Part shown: positions 45,283-54,600 of the stretch, in pieces
Numbering within the stretch: the stretch's first letter is position 1
Layout of the letters: every line of letters starts with the position of its first letter
Assembly: GCF_026676115.1 (NCBI RefSeq)
Contig: NZ_JAPONB010000002.1
Coordinates: 477,900-541,899, forward strand
Direction: 5' to 3'
Source: Salinimicrobium sp. TH3
GTDB taxonomy: Bacteria; Bacteroidota; Bacteroidia; Flavobacteriales; Flavobacteriaceae
DNA: 64,000 bases
The notes under the pieces: generated by a model
Databases searched by the model: none
Seen by the model: only the letters and a program-made list of their open reading frames with translations
Told to the model about the DNA's origin: nothing
Translations under genes and position numbers: made by a program

Positions 45283-45318
45283 AAAAAAAGCTGTCAAAAA
45301 AGAAATTTTTGACAGCTT
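45283..45318 (-). terminator. Terminator of the bacilliredoxin gene
   Basis: AAGCTGTCAAAAA (45288-45300) pairs perfectly with TTTTTGACAGCTT (45306-45318) around a 5-base loop, followed on the minus strand by a T-run. It lies 35 bases after the stop. Confidence 0.9.
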
Positions 45319-45352
45319 AAATTTTTAAAAATGGCCTTTTACGCCAGCATTT

Positions 45353-45763
45353 TTAGCAAAACTCGTTGTAAGCTTCAGTAAGATTATCGGCAATAACCTC
45401 TGCAGGACGTCCTTCTATGTGATGTCTTTCCAGCATGTGTACCAACTCCCCGTCTCTAAAAAGAGCCATGGATGGAGAAGATGGAGGAAAAGGTACCATA
45501 TAATCACGGGCCTTATCTGTTGCTTCTTTATCTACTCCGGCGAAAACCGTTACCAGGTGGTCGGGTCTTTTAGTATTCTGTAAAGACATTCTGGCTGCAG
45601 GACGGGCATTGGCAGCGGCACAACCGCATACAGAGTTTACCACTACCAGGGTAGTACCTTTTCTGGCAATTGCCTCATCAACTTTCTCTACTGTATGTAA
45701 TTCTTCAAACCCAATGCTGGTAAGATCTTCGCGCATTGGCTTCACTAATTCCGGTGGATACAT
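45353..45763 (-). CDS. BrxA/BrxB family bacilliredoxin
   Basis: A 136-residue thioredoxin-fold protein (YphP/YqiW family). The redox motif is CGC at 46-48 (VCGCAAANARP). In Firmicutes it removes bacillithiol from proteins, and some Bacteroidetes also make bacillithiol; its partner genes are not in the window. Monocistronic, with its own promoter and terminator. Confidence 0.92.
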   Translation of the reverse strand: MYPPELVKPMREDLTSIGFEELHTVEKVDEAIARKGTTLVVVNSVCGCAAANARPAARMSLQNTKRPDHLVTVFAGVDKEATDKARDYMVPFPPSSPSMALFRDGELVHMLERHHIEGRPAEVIADNLTEAYNEFC

Positions 45764-45795
45764 ATATCAATTTTTTATTGTTAGAACTAAAGATG

Positions 45796-45803
45796 CAAAG
45801 ATA
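45796..45803 (-). promoter_or_regulatory. -7 box of the bacilliredoxin gene
   Basis: The minus strand reads TATCTTTG, matching TAnnTTTG, 32 bases before the start codon. Only a weak -33 element is visible. Confidence 0.5.
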
Positions 45804-45886
45804 CCAAATTAAACTAAGAGCATAAATTTTGGAAAGTTAAACCCCTGAGTGGCTCCTCATTCAGAAGAAAAGCCGTTGTAAAATAC

Positions 45887-45894
45887 TATCTTTG
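45887..45894 (+). promoter_or_regulatory. -7 box of the DjlA-like gene
   Basis: TATCTTTG lies 18 bases before the ATG at 45913. A TTG-started frame at 45892 would begin inside this box, so the ATG is preferred. Confidence 0.55.
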
Positions 45895-45912
45895 CAGCCC
45901 AAAAGTACCAGA

Positions 45913-46641
45913 ATGATCAAATGGTTTGCCGCTTTTGTCGGCTTTATGTTTTATGGTTTCCGTGGAGCTATCCTTGGATTTATTATAGGAAGTATTATTG
46001 ATTCTCTTATTTCCTCCCGTAGGGGAGGATTTAATATTTTTTCTGAAGAAGAGCGTGTCACTCCGGGGGATTTCGAACTTCACCTGTTAACGCTTTCGGC
46101 TATTGTTATTAAAGCCGATGGACAGGTGAGTCAGCAGGAGATGGATTACGTGCGTAACTATTTTGTGCAGGCCTATGGAAAGGAACGTGCAAATGCTGTT
46201 TTTCGCACTTTTAATGATGTTGTAAAAAGTCGTGAACTTGACGAGAGAAGAATTGCCCAGTTCCTGGTTGCCCGCACTCAATATGCGGCCCGGCTGCAAA
46301 TAGTTCACTTCTTGTTTAGTATTGCCAATGCCGATGGAAGAGTAAGCCAGGCCGAAGCGGGGAAAATTCGGCAAATCGCGGGGTACCTGCGCATTGGGTC
46401 AAAGGATTTTGAGAGTCTTTACGCCATGTTCTTCAAGACTACAGATAATTCCTATAAGATCCTGGAAATCGACAAGTCTGCGACCGATGCCGAAGTTAAA
46501 AAAGCATACCGCGAAATGGCCAAGAAATACCATCCCGACAAACTTCAGCATATGGATGAAGCTTACCGCAAAGGGGCTGAAGAAAAGTTTCGAAGAGTCC
46601 AGGAAGCTTATGAACAGATTCAGAAGGAAAGAGGTTTTTAA
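45913..46641 (+). CDS. DjlA-like co-chaperone with TerB and J domains
   Basis: A 242-residue protein: a short N-terminal membrane segment (about 3-30, glycine-rich as in DjlA), a TerB-like helical domain (about 50-165, KADGQVSQQEMDYV and ANADGRVSQAEAGKI with metal-like acidic motifs) and a C-terminal J domain (about 175-242) with the HPD tripeptide in KKYHPDKLQ near 206, which stimulates DnaK. It fits a membrane-tethered Hsp40 in envelope stress. Confidence 0.9.
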   Translation: MIKWFAAFVGFMFYGFRGAILGFIIGSIIDSLISSRRGGFNIFSEEERVTPGDFELHLLTLSAIVIKADGQVSQQEMDYVRNYFVQAYGKERANAVFRTFNDVVKSRELDERRIAQFLVARTQYAARLQIVHFLFSIANADGRVSQAEAGKIRQIAGYLRIGSKDFESLYAMFFKTTDNSYKILEIDKSATDAEVKKAYREMAKKYHPDKLQHMDEAYRKGAEEKFRRVQEAYEQIQKERGF

Positions 46642-46656
46642 GATTCCTGAATTTTT

Positions 46657-48945
46657 CTACTGAAGCAATTTATTACCGAATTTTAATCCAACGAACAATG
46701 TTCTCGGTCTGGAGGGACCATAGACATAATTGGCATCCCGGTCTACACCCATGTCAAAATCTTCCTGGTATTGATCAAATAAATTCTGAACCCCCAGATT
46801 GAATTCCAGCTCAAAACTTTTGGCCAATTCAAAAATATAGGCGGTTTTAAAGTTTACTTCCATAAAACTTCTCGTTTTTTCGAGGCGGTCCTTTTCAATG
46901 TATCCCGCCAGGTGTGGTACATACATGCTGCCGGTGTAAACGCCGGAAAGATTATTCTGCCAGTTTTTTACCGGAGCCCAGGTAAGGATGAAATTTCCGT
47001 AGATATTGGGTGACTTGAAGAAATTTCGGGCGTTTTGGAGAGATACTTCCGGGTCATCGCTGAATTGTACAGGAACGTCATATTTTGCCTTTTGCAGGGT
47101 TCCTCCCAATTGCAGGATCCAGTCCTGATTGGGTGCGAAAACCACATCCAGGTTCATCCCGTAGACATCGGCTCCCTCCCCGTTTCTTTTTTCAAAAATC
47201 GTTTCAGAAATACGTTCCAGGACAAAAGGTTTTTCCAGCCTGGTGTAAAATGTTTCGAAGGTGAAACGGTAATTTTGGTCCAAGGTACTTTTGCTCCATT
47301 CTGCGGAAGCCAGATAGCTATGTGAGGTTTCTGACTCCAGATCATCTGAAAATTGTACAAGACTTACTTCTCCTGCAGCTATCCTCGCATGAATATCCTC
47401 TGTGAAGACCTGCGGCGCCCTGAAACCTTTTGCATAGCTGGTGCGGAATTGCAATTGTTCGCTTGCCGCATATAGCACATTAAAACGCGGATTTAAAACA
47501 ACATTTTCTTCGGCCGCATTATGAAGGTCTGCACGTAATCCTCCCAGAATTTTTAATTTTTTTGTAGTCTGCCATTCCTGTTGGGCATAAAGACCAAGTA
47601 TGTTAAGGTTCTGGTCGATCTTAGCATTATAACCGGGTTTGCGGTCTCTCATTAAATTGTTCCTGAACTCACTCCCGGCTGTAAAAGTTGCGGTTGAGCC
47701 AAGGAAATTTTCCTGATCGAAGGAGAATTGGGTTCCCAACAGATATGTGTTGTCAAGCGAGTTCCCATAACCTTTGATACTCTCTTCTAAAGTTTTGCCT
47801 TTTCCGCCATAGAAATTGTCATTTTTTGATAACTGGGCTGTTCCGTATACAGAGTAGCGAAAATTCTTATTTCTTGAGAAGGCTTCGTAAGTTAGACCAC
47901 CTCCAATTACTTCACTTTCGATCTGTTCGGTAATATCGGCTTCAAAAGGTTGAAGATGCAGCTTATTTCCACCACGACGAAATTCATGGATAGTGTGGAA
48001 ATCAAAGCTTATTTCACTGCGGTCATTGGGTTTGAGAAATGACTTAAAGCCGAAGGTTTTATTTTCTACCTCTGTAATTTCAGTAAACCCGTCGTTATTG
48101 TGGTCATAAGGATCTCGGTCCCTAAACATTCCGTAGACATTTAACCCGGAATTATAATCGTTAGACAAAATAGTTCCATTTACTGTAATAGCCTTATCAC
48201 TGGCCTCGCGACTGGTAGCCGCTATGTTTCCTGCTACCTCAAAATAATCTTCGGTAGGAACTTTTGTAATGATATTAATTGTACCTGCAATGGCATTTGA
48301 CCCATAGAGGGCAGAACCCCCACCTCGCACAACTTCAATCCTTTCAATAGAATTAGCGGGAATTTGATCCAGGCCATATACACCATTAAGGGCGCTAAAG
48401 ATGGGCCTGCTGTCAATTAGGATCTGTGAATAAGCACCATCAAGACCGTTCATGCGTACCTGCGAAAAACCACAATTCTGGCAATTGGTTTCCATACGCA
48501 GGCCGGGTTGGAAATTCAAACCTTCACTAAGACTTATGGACTGTGTGGCTTTAAAATCTTTTGAAGAGGTGACTGAAACAATTACCGGGGCGGTATGTCG
48601 AAGTTGTCCTGTGCGGCTGGCAGAAATTACCACCTGGTCAAGCCCTGTAATGTCCTCCTGTAGGGAGAAGTCCATACTTTGATCCTCAGGAACTAAAATA
48701 TCCAGGTGGTTTCTCAATGTCTTATAGCCTATAGCCTTAAGTATTATTTCATGGTGCCCCAGGGGAGCCTCAAGGTAATATTTACCCTGCTCATTTGTGG
48801 TCGTACCTATTTTCGTGCCTTCAAGGTAAATGTTGACAAAAGGAACCGGAGTGCCGTTGGCAGTGACCTCACCGGAAACCTTAGCGGTTTGCGCCAGGCC
48901 AATTTGAACTGAAAGAAATATTAATAAGCTGAGTAATAACTTCAA
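46657..48945 (-). CDS. TonB-dependent receptor, probably for a metal or metal complex
   Basis: A 762-residue outer-membrane receptor. Signal peptide 1-18 (LAQ), a carboxypeptidase-regulatory-like domain (about 22-100), a plug (about 115-225) and a 22-strand barrel ending with Phe-Gly-Asn-Lys. The plug contains ETNCQNCGF, a CxxC seen in a sub-class of such receptors. It is divergent from a DtxR-type regulator gene with an operator between, which points to iron, manganese or zinc uptake; the ligand is inferred only. Confidence 0.88.
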   Translation of the reverse strand: MKLLLSLLIFLSVQIGLAQTAKVSGEVTANGTPVPFVNIYLEGTKIGTTTNEQGKYYLEAPLGHHEIILKAIGYKTLRNHLDILVPEDQSMDFSLQEDITGLDQVVISASRTGQLRHTAPVIVSVTSSKDFKATQSISLSEGLNFQPGLRMETNCQNCGFSQVRMNGLDGAYSQILIDSRPIFSALNGVYGLDQIPANSIERIEVVRGGGSALYGSNAIAGTINIITKVPTEDYFEVAGNIAATSREASDKAITVNGTILSNDYNSGLNVYGMFRDRDPYDHNNDGFTEITEVENKTFGFKSFLKPNDRSEISFDFHTIHEFRRGGNKLHLQPFEADITEQIESEVIGGGLTYEAFSRNKNFRYSVYGTAQLSKNDNFYGGKGKTLEESIKGYGNSLDNTYLLGTQFSFDQENFLGSTATFTAGSEFRNNLMRDRKPGYNAKIDQNLNILGLYAQQEWQTTKKLKILGGLRADLHNAAEENVVLNPRFNVLYAASEQLQFRTSYAKGFRAPQVFTEDIHARIAAGEVSLVQFSDDLESETSHSYLASAEWSKSTLDQNYRFTFETFYTRLEKPFVLERISETIFEKRNGEGADVYGMNLDVVFAPNQDWILQLGGTLQKAKYDVPVQFSDDPEVSLQNARNFFKSPNIYGNFILTWAPVKNWQNNLSGVYTGSMYVPHLAGYIEKDRLEKTRSFMEVNFKTAYIFELAKSFELEFNLGVQNLFDQYQEDFDMGVDRDANYVYGPSRPRTLFVGLKFGNKLLQ

Positions 48946-48959
48946 AACAATAATTTCAT

Positions 48960-48967
48960 CAAAGCTA
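48960..48967 (-). promoter_or_regulatory. -7 box of the TonB receptor gene
   Basis: The minus strand reads TAGCTTTG, matching TAnnTTTG, 15 bases before the start codon. The operator at 48976-48993 falls between this box and the expected -33 position. Confidence 0.6.
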
Positions 48968-48975
48968 TAAAGTAA

Positions 48976-48993
48976 TTTTAGATAAGTCTAAAA
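48976..48993. promoter_or_regulatory. DtxR/MntR-type operator between TonB receptor and regulator genes
   Basis: TTTTAGATAAGTCTAAAA is an inverted repeat with perfect 7-bp arms around TAAG, of the size and base pattern bound by DtxR/MntR-family dimers. It lies in the spacer of the receptor promoter and directly before the -33 of the regulator promoter, so a metal-loaded repressor could block both. Confidence 0.75.
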
Positions 48994-48994
48994 A

Positions 48995-49025
48995 TTGTTT
49001 ATGAATTTTTAAAAATGTATTTTTG
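48995..49025 (+). promoter_or_regulatory. Promoter of the DtxR-type regulator gene
   Basis: TTG (48995-48997), 20 bases, TATTTTTG (49018-49025): a full Bacteroidetes-type promoter, 23 bases before the ATG. Confidence 0.7.
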
Positions 49026-49048
49026 GCATGTAAAAATGAAATAATTTT

Positions 49049-49711
49049 ATGTTTAGTCTTTCCGAAGAAAATTATCTTAAGGCCATTTTCCATTTAGAAA
49101 GGAAATATGCCGGGGGCGTTAGTACCAATGCCCTGGCCGAAGAAATGGAGACCAAAGCATCTTCGGTTACCGATATGGTGAAGAAACTCTCTGAAAAAGA
49201 CCTGGTGAAATACAGAAAATATCAGGGAGTGCACTTGAGTGAAAAGGGGAAAAGAACCGCTATTGAAGTTATTCGAAAGCATCGTCTTTGGGAAGTCTTC
49301 CTGGTGGAAAAACTAAACTTCTCCTGGGATGAGGTACATGATATCGCAGAACAACTGGAGCACATAAAATCTGAAAAATTAACTGATGAGCTGGATAAGT
49401 TTCTGGGGCATCCAAAAAGAGATCCGCACGGAGATCCTATTCCCGATGGCGATGGTAATTTTAGGATCTCCAACAAAATGTTACTGGCCGATCTTGAGGA
49501 GGGCCAGGCGGGAATTTGCGTAGGAGTGAAAGATTCTTCTACAGAATTTCTAAGGTACCTTGATAAAAATGAGATCACCCTTGGAAAAGCTATAAAAATA
49601 GTGCAGCGGGAAGAATATGATGAATCCCTTTTGATCAAGATCAATGATAAAGATCTGCGCATTTCGAAGACAATTTCAAAGAACCTATTTGTAAAACCCA
49701 TTGAGTCATGA
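49049..49711 (+). CDS. DtxR/MntR family metal-dependent transcriptional regulator
   Basis: A 220-residue repressor with an N-terminal winged helix (about 1-70, NALAEEMETKASSVTDMVKKL), a metal-binding dimerisation domain (about 72-140; EQLEHIKSEKL and HPKRDPHGDPIPDG) and a C-terminal SH3-like domain (about 150-220). It resembles long, iron-type DtxR more than short MntR. Overlaps the ZIP gene by four bases, so it is co-expressed with a metal importer. Confidence 0.92.
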   Translation: MFSLSEENYLKAIFHLERKYAGGVSTNALAEEMETKASSVTDMVKKLSEKDLVKYRKYQGVHLSEKGKRTAIEVIRKHRLWEVFLVEKLNFSWDEVHDIAEQLEHIKSEKLTDELDKFLGHPKRDPHGDPIPDGDGNFRISNKMLLADLEEGQAGICVGVKDSSTEFLRYLDKNEITLGKAIKIVQREEYDESLLIKINDKDLRISKTISKNLFVKPIES

Positions 49712-50529
49712 ATGATATAATAGCATATTTTGAGAGCATCGATCCCGTAATGGCGGCCTTCCTGGCCACTTTATTTACCTGGGGACTAACTGCCTTGGGT
49801 GCTTCGCTGGTTTTTCTTTTCAAAAAAATGAACCGGGCCTTGTTTGACGGGATGCTGGGTTTTACCGGTGGAGTAATGGTGGCTGCAAGTTTCTGGAGCT
49901 TACTGGCGCCCGGGATTGAAATGAGTAAAGGAGAAGGGTTTGTAAAAGTTATACCTGCCGTGGTAGGATTTGGACTGGGAGCTTTGTTCATTTTTGGCCT
50001 TGATAAGGTGCTACCACATTTACATGTAAACTTTAAAATGGCCGATAAGGAAGGAGTGAAAACTCCCTGGCATAAATCTGTTCTGCTTACTTTGGCTATT
50101 ACGCTGCACAACATTCCAGAAGGTCTTGCCATTGGGGTTCTTTTTGGAGGAGCTGCAATGGGGCTGGAAGGTGCCAGTATTGGCGGAGCTGTCGCTTTGG
50201 CTATGGGTATCGGGTTGCAAAACTTCCCTGAAGGTTTTGCGGTAGCCATGCCATTGCGGGGGCAGGGGATGAGCCGCTGGAAAAGCTGGAACTATGGACA
50301 GCTTTCAGCCATTGTTGAGCCTGTTGCTGCTGTTCTGGGAGCATGGGCAGTGATGACCTTTGAACCTATTTTACCTTATGCGCTGTGCTTTGCCGCAGGT
50401 GCCATGATCTTCGTTGTTGTCGAAGAGGTTATTCCCGAGGCGCAACAGGATCGTTTTACCGATATTGCCACTATGGGCTTTATCGGTGGTTTTATGGTCA
50501 TGATGACCCTGGATGTAGGACTCAGCTAG
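49708..50529 (+). CDS. ZIP family metal transporter
   Basis: A 273-residue inner-membrane transporter with about eight helices. The metal-binding helices carry HNIPEGLAIG near 132 and NFPEGFAVA near 173, the ZIP signatures, plus EEVIPEA near 236. It likely imports Zn2+, Fe2+ or Mn2+. Co-transcribed with the DtxR-type regulator; its end overlaps the convergent efflux adaptor by four bases. Confidence 0.92.
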   Translation: MNDIIAYFESIDPVMAAFLATLFTWGLTALGASLVFLFKKMNRALFDGMLGFTGGVMVAASFWSLLAPGIEMSKGEGFVKVIPAVVGFGLGALFIFGLDKVLPHLHVNFKMADKEGVKTPWHKSVLLTLAITLHNIPEGLAIGVLFGGAAMGLEGASIGGAVALAMGIGLQNFPEGFAVAMPLRGQGMSRWKSWNYGQLSAIVEPVAAVLGAWAVMTFEPILPYALCFAAGAMIFVVVEEVIPEAQQDRFTDIATMGFIGGFMVMMTLDVGLS

Positions 50530-51650
50530 CTGCCTATAAGGTTAAATGCTCCTTTGGTCAGGATCTGTTTTCCTTTTAAAGCTTCGGGATCTTCAACTGC
50601 CGTAAACCCGTTATAAGTTGCTTGTGGCTTCACCTGGACACGGGTGAAAATATATTCATCCCCGTTCGTATTTTCCAAAACCAGCACATGATGAGCATTA
50701 TCGACTTCTACAATTGCAGCTTCGGGAAGGGCGGGAAGTAGTTTGCTGTGGGTAATGATCCTGGCTTCCACAAACATTCCTACTGCGAATTTGCTTTTAA
50801 GACTGTCTTCAAGATGAGCATGAACCCCCGCCATACGATCTTCATCAATGCTTTTTCCCACCAGCCATATCTCTGCCTCATAATTTTTTGAGGGCTCCTG
50901 GGGCAGGCTAAAGTTAATTTTTTGTCCTACTTTGATCTTCATGAGATCCTTTTCAAAAGCATTTAGTTCGAGGTGAAGATGATCTGTGTTCACGATTTCC
51001 ATAATATTATGGGTCGGCTCCACAAACATCCCTTTTGTAACATTCACCCTGTCCACAGTGCCGCTAATAGGGGAATAAACATTTATTTCTGAAGTAACTT
51101 TTCCTGCTTCCACTTCCTGTGGATCGATATTCAACATCTGAAGCTTTTTCCGCAGGCCATTGTAACGCGCCAACCCACTTTTGTATTCGCTTTCCACTCT
51201 TAGGAAGTTCTTCTTTGAAGTGATGTTTTCATCGAGCATTATTTGCTGCCTTTCATATTCAGCCTTCAGGAAATCGAGTTGCCCCGCCAGCTCCAGGTAT
51301 TCCTGCTGGAGCTCAATATATTTTGGATTCTCAAGACTAAGTAAAAGCTGCCCCCGTTGCACGCTGTTTCCTTCCAGCAGAGGTGCCCGCTTCACGTAAC
51401 CCCCTTCAAAAACATTGATTTGCGCCCTGTTTTCGGGTGGGACATCGATCTTCCCATTTACCCGAATGATCTCCGGAAAATCTTTTTCCGTTAGTTCCCC
51501 GAGTTCCATCCGGTTATGTTCAAACTGTTCTTTGGTGATGACAATTCCCTCCCGGTCCTCATTCATTTCGGCTTTGGCCACATCGGGTTCAGATTTACAT
51601 GAAGCCAGGAGTAACACTGTCAAAAAGGGTAAATATTTAATACTTTTCAT
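50526..51650 (-). CDS. Periplasmic adaptor of a heavy-metal RND efflux pump (CzcB/CusB-like)
   Basis: A 374-residue membrane-fusion lipoprotein. The lipobox LLLASC has Cys18. A barrel-sandwich domain (about 60-210), with a long alpha-hairpin from about 105 to 165, is followed by a beta-barrel and membrane-proximal domain. It links the RND pump with the outer-membrane channel. The start overlaps the czcA end by four bases. Confidence 0.9.
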   Translation of the reverse strand: MKSIKYLPFLTVLLLASCKSEPDVAKAEMNEDREGIVITKEQFEHNRMELGELTEKDFPEIIRVNGKIDVPPENRAQINVFEGGYVKRAPLLEGNSVQRGQLLLSLENPKYIELQQEYLELAGQLDFLKAEYERQQIMLDENITSKKNFLRVESEYKSGLARYNGLRKKLQMLNIDPQEVEAGKVTSEINVYSPISGTVDRVNVTKGMFVEPTHNIMEIVNTDHLHLELNAFEKDLMKIKVGQKINFSLPQEPSKNYEAEIWLVGKSIDEDRMAGVHAHLEDSLKSKFAVGMFVEARIITHSKLLPALPEAAIVEVDNAHHVLVLENTNGDEYIFTRVQVKPQATYNGFTAVEDPEALKGKQILTKGAFNLIGS

Positions 51651-54600
51651 GGTTCTAGGATCATTAGTTGATTAATGGCAATCACGGTTTGATTGTAGGT
51701 ATACAGGGTGTCGAGAAATGACAACCTTATTCTGTAAGCGTTCTCAAGGCTTAGAATGTACTGGAAGAAATCTATCTCCCCGTTTTGATAGCCAAAATTT
51801 GCGGTTCTTAAAATTTCTTCTGAAAGTGCATTTCCTTCCTGTTGATAGTAGGAAAGAGCCTCCTCATGTTTCTCCAACTGTGTCATAAGCTGAAGGTATT
51901 TTGTTTCGAGTAGCCGCTCGTTTTGCAGGGCTTCTTCAGCAGCAATTTCTGTTGCTATTTTTGAGGCTTTTATCCTGGCAGCATTTCCGCTGAAGAGAAT
52001 AGGAATGCGAAGTCCCGCCTGGTATCCCGAAAGATGATCATTTACATCTTCATTTAATCCGCGAAAGTAGCTGAAGGTAATTTCCGGCAGGAGGCGCTGC
52101 TTTTCCACTAAATTTTCGGCCCTGGCGAGGGAAATCCGTTGCTCATAAAGTTGCTTTAGCACATGTTGATCTACACTCATCCTGGTGATCTCCATTTTTT
52201 CAAATGGAGCCTGTGCAATCCTCAACTCTTCCTCTGCCTGCACAAGCTGCATAATGTTGGTGTAGGCAAGGCTTACTTCAGCTTCGGCCTTCTTGAGCTC
52301 CAGCTCAAGTTCCCGTTGCCGGGCCTGGGCAGTGATCTTTTCCAGGTAATTGGTTTCTCCCAGTTCAAACCTTCGCGTGGCGGCATGGGAGAAGTTGCTG
52401 TATAGGGTGTCGATCACATACAAGGTTTTTCTCTTTTCCTGTGAATATTGATATTCCAGATAACTCAAAGCGAGTTCCTGTTCCAGGGTTTTTCTGACTA
52501 TTTCATAATTGAGCTTTTCAAACTTTGTACTTTCCTTATACCGCTTTAACTGCGCAAAATAGAAGGTGGGAAAATCCAGGCTTTGATCTACTCCAAACAT
52601 TTTCAGCGGCTCCCCATTGGACAGGAATTCGACATTATTCCGGCTGTAGTATAGATCAGTTTTATTAAAACTAAAAGCAGCACCTTTTAATGCTTGAGCC
52701 TGTTCCACCTTTAATGCGGCAGCTTTAAGCCCCACGTTGTTCTCCATTGCCAGTGAGAGGAGCTCGTCATAGCTAAAGCTTTTCTCCTGCGCCACGGCCG
52801 GAATAGAGAAAAGTAGCAGGATGAAGAGGAGTTTTTTATTTTTACCTTTCTTCGTTTTGTGAGAGGGTTTTTTGTCGCTTTTTCCAAAAATAGAGTATAG
52901 AATTGGCAGCACAATCAAGGTGAGGAAAGTTGCCGTGACCAGACCGCCAATGACCACTGTGGCCAGCGGTCTCTGAACTTCTGCTCCTGCATTGGTAGAA
53001 ACCGCCATGGGAAGAAATCCCAAAGCTGCGGCAGAGGCTGTAAGCAGTACGGCCCGCAGGCGATCTTTAGCCCCTTGTCTTACCAGTTCATCTCCATGTT
53101 CCATTCCATTATTTTTTAAATGATTGAAGTGTTCGATGAGTACAATTCCGTTCAAAACGGCAATCCCAAAGAGGGCAATAAAACCAACCCCGGCCGAAAT
53201 ACTAAAGGGCATATCCCGCAGCCATAATAACCACACTCCACCTACTGCTGCCAGGGGAATAGCCGAATAGATGATGAGGGTTTCCTTTATGGAATTAAAG
53301 GCAAAGTACAGCATGAAAAAGATAAGAATAAGTGCTACCGGTACTGCATACTTCAACCTGTTGGAAGCCTTTTGAAGATTTTCAAATTGACCGCCGTAGG
53401 AGACGGTGTATCCGGGGGGTAAATCCAGGTTGTTACTGATGATCTCCCTTACATCATCTACAACCGACTGCAGGTCCCGGTTTCTTACATTGATACCTAC
53501 AACAATTCGCCTTTGGGTTTCATCGCGGGAGATTTTGGCGGCGGTCTTCTGGTAGGATACATCAGCAACCTCACTAAGGGGAATTTTGCCACCTGCTGGA
53601 AGATCCACATAAAGGTTCTGTAGGTTAGCAATATCCCTCCGGTTTTCTTCATCCAGCCTTACCACCATGTCGAAGCGTCTTTCCCCTTCAAAAAAACTTC
53701 CCATGGTCTTTCCCCCAAATGCCATACTTAAAACTTCGTTAATGTCGGCAACGTTCAGTCCGTACCTGGCGATCTCACTTCGATTATAGTTCACAGCCAT
53801 TTGGGGTAGGCCTTCAACTTTTTCTACGGTAATATCGGCAGCACCTTCTACGTTCCTTATAAGATCTTCTATTTGTGCGGCTTTACTACTCAAAATTCCG
53901 AGATCTTCTCCAAATATTTTTATCGCGATATCTGCCCTTACCCCGGTGATGAGTTCATTAAATCTCATTTCGATGGGTTGAGTGAATTCTACTTCCATCC
54001 CCGGCATAACTTCCAGCGCTTCCTTTATCTTATCGGCGAGCTCGTCCTTACTGTTTGCACTTACCCATTCACTTTTGGGTTTAAGGGTAACAATCACATC
54101 GCTTTCTTCCATTGACATAGGATCTGTAGGAACTTCTGCAGCACCTATTCGGGAAACAACCTGGTCTACTTCAGGGAAATTGTCGATCAAGATGCGCTCT
54201 ATTTCTGTAGTTATTTCTATAGTCTTGCTAAGGGAAGTCCCTGTCTTTAAAATCGGCTGGATAACGAAATCCCCTTCATCCAGGGTTGGTACAAATTCTC
54301 CTCCCATAGTAGTATACAGGTAAACACTGGCCGCCAGCAGGATCACTGCCATTGCAAGAACAACTTTTTTGATCTTTAACGCCCGGGTGACCGAAGCATC
54401 ATAACTATTGTTGAGGAATTTCATTAACCTGACCGACCAGTTTTTTGGTCCTGGTTTTGAAGGCTTGAGAAAAATGGAGGAAACTACGGGTACATAAGTG
54501 AAGCAGAGGATCATGGCACCAACCAGGGCGAAACTAAAAGTTAGGGCCATAGGCCTGAACATTTTTCCTTCCACCCCTGTTAAAGAGAGGATAGGTATAA

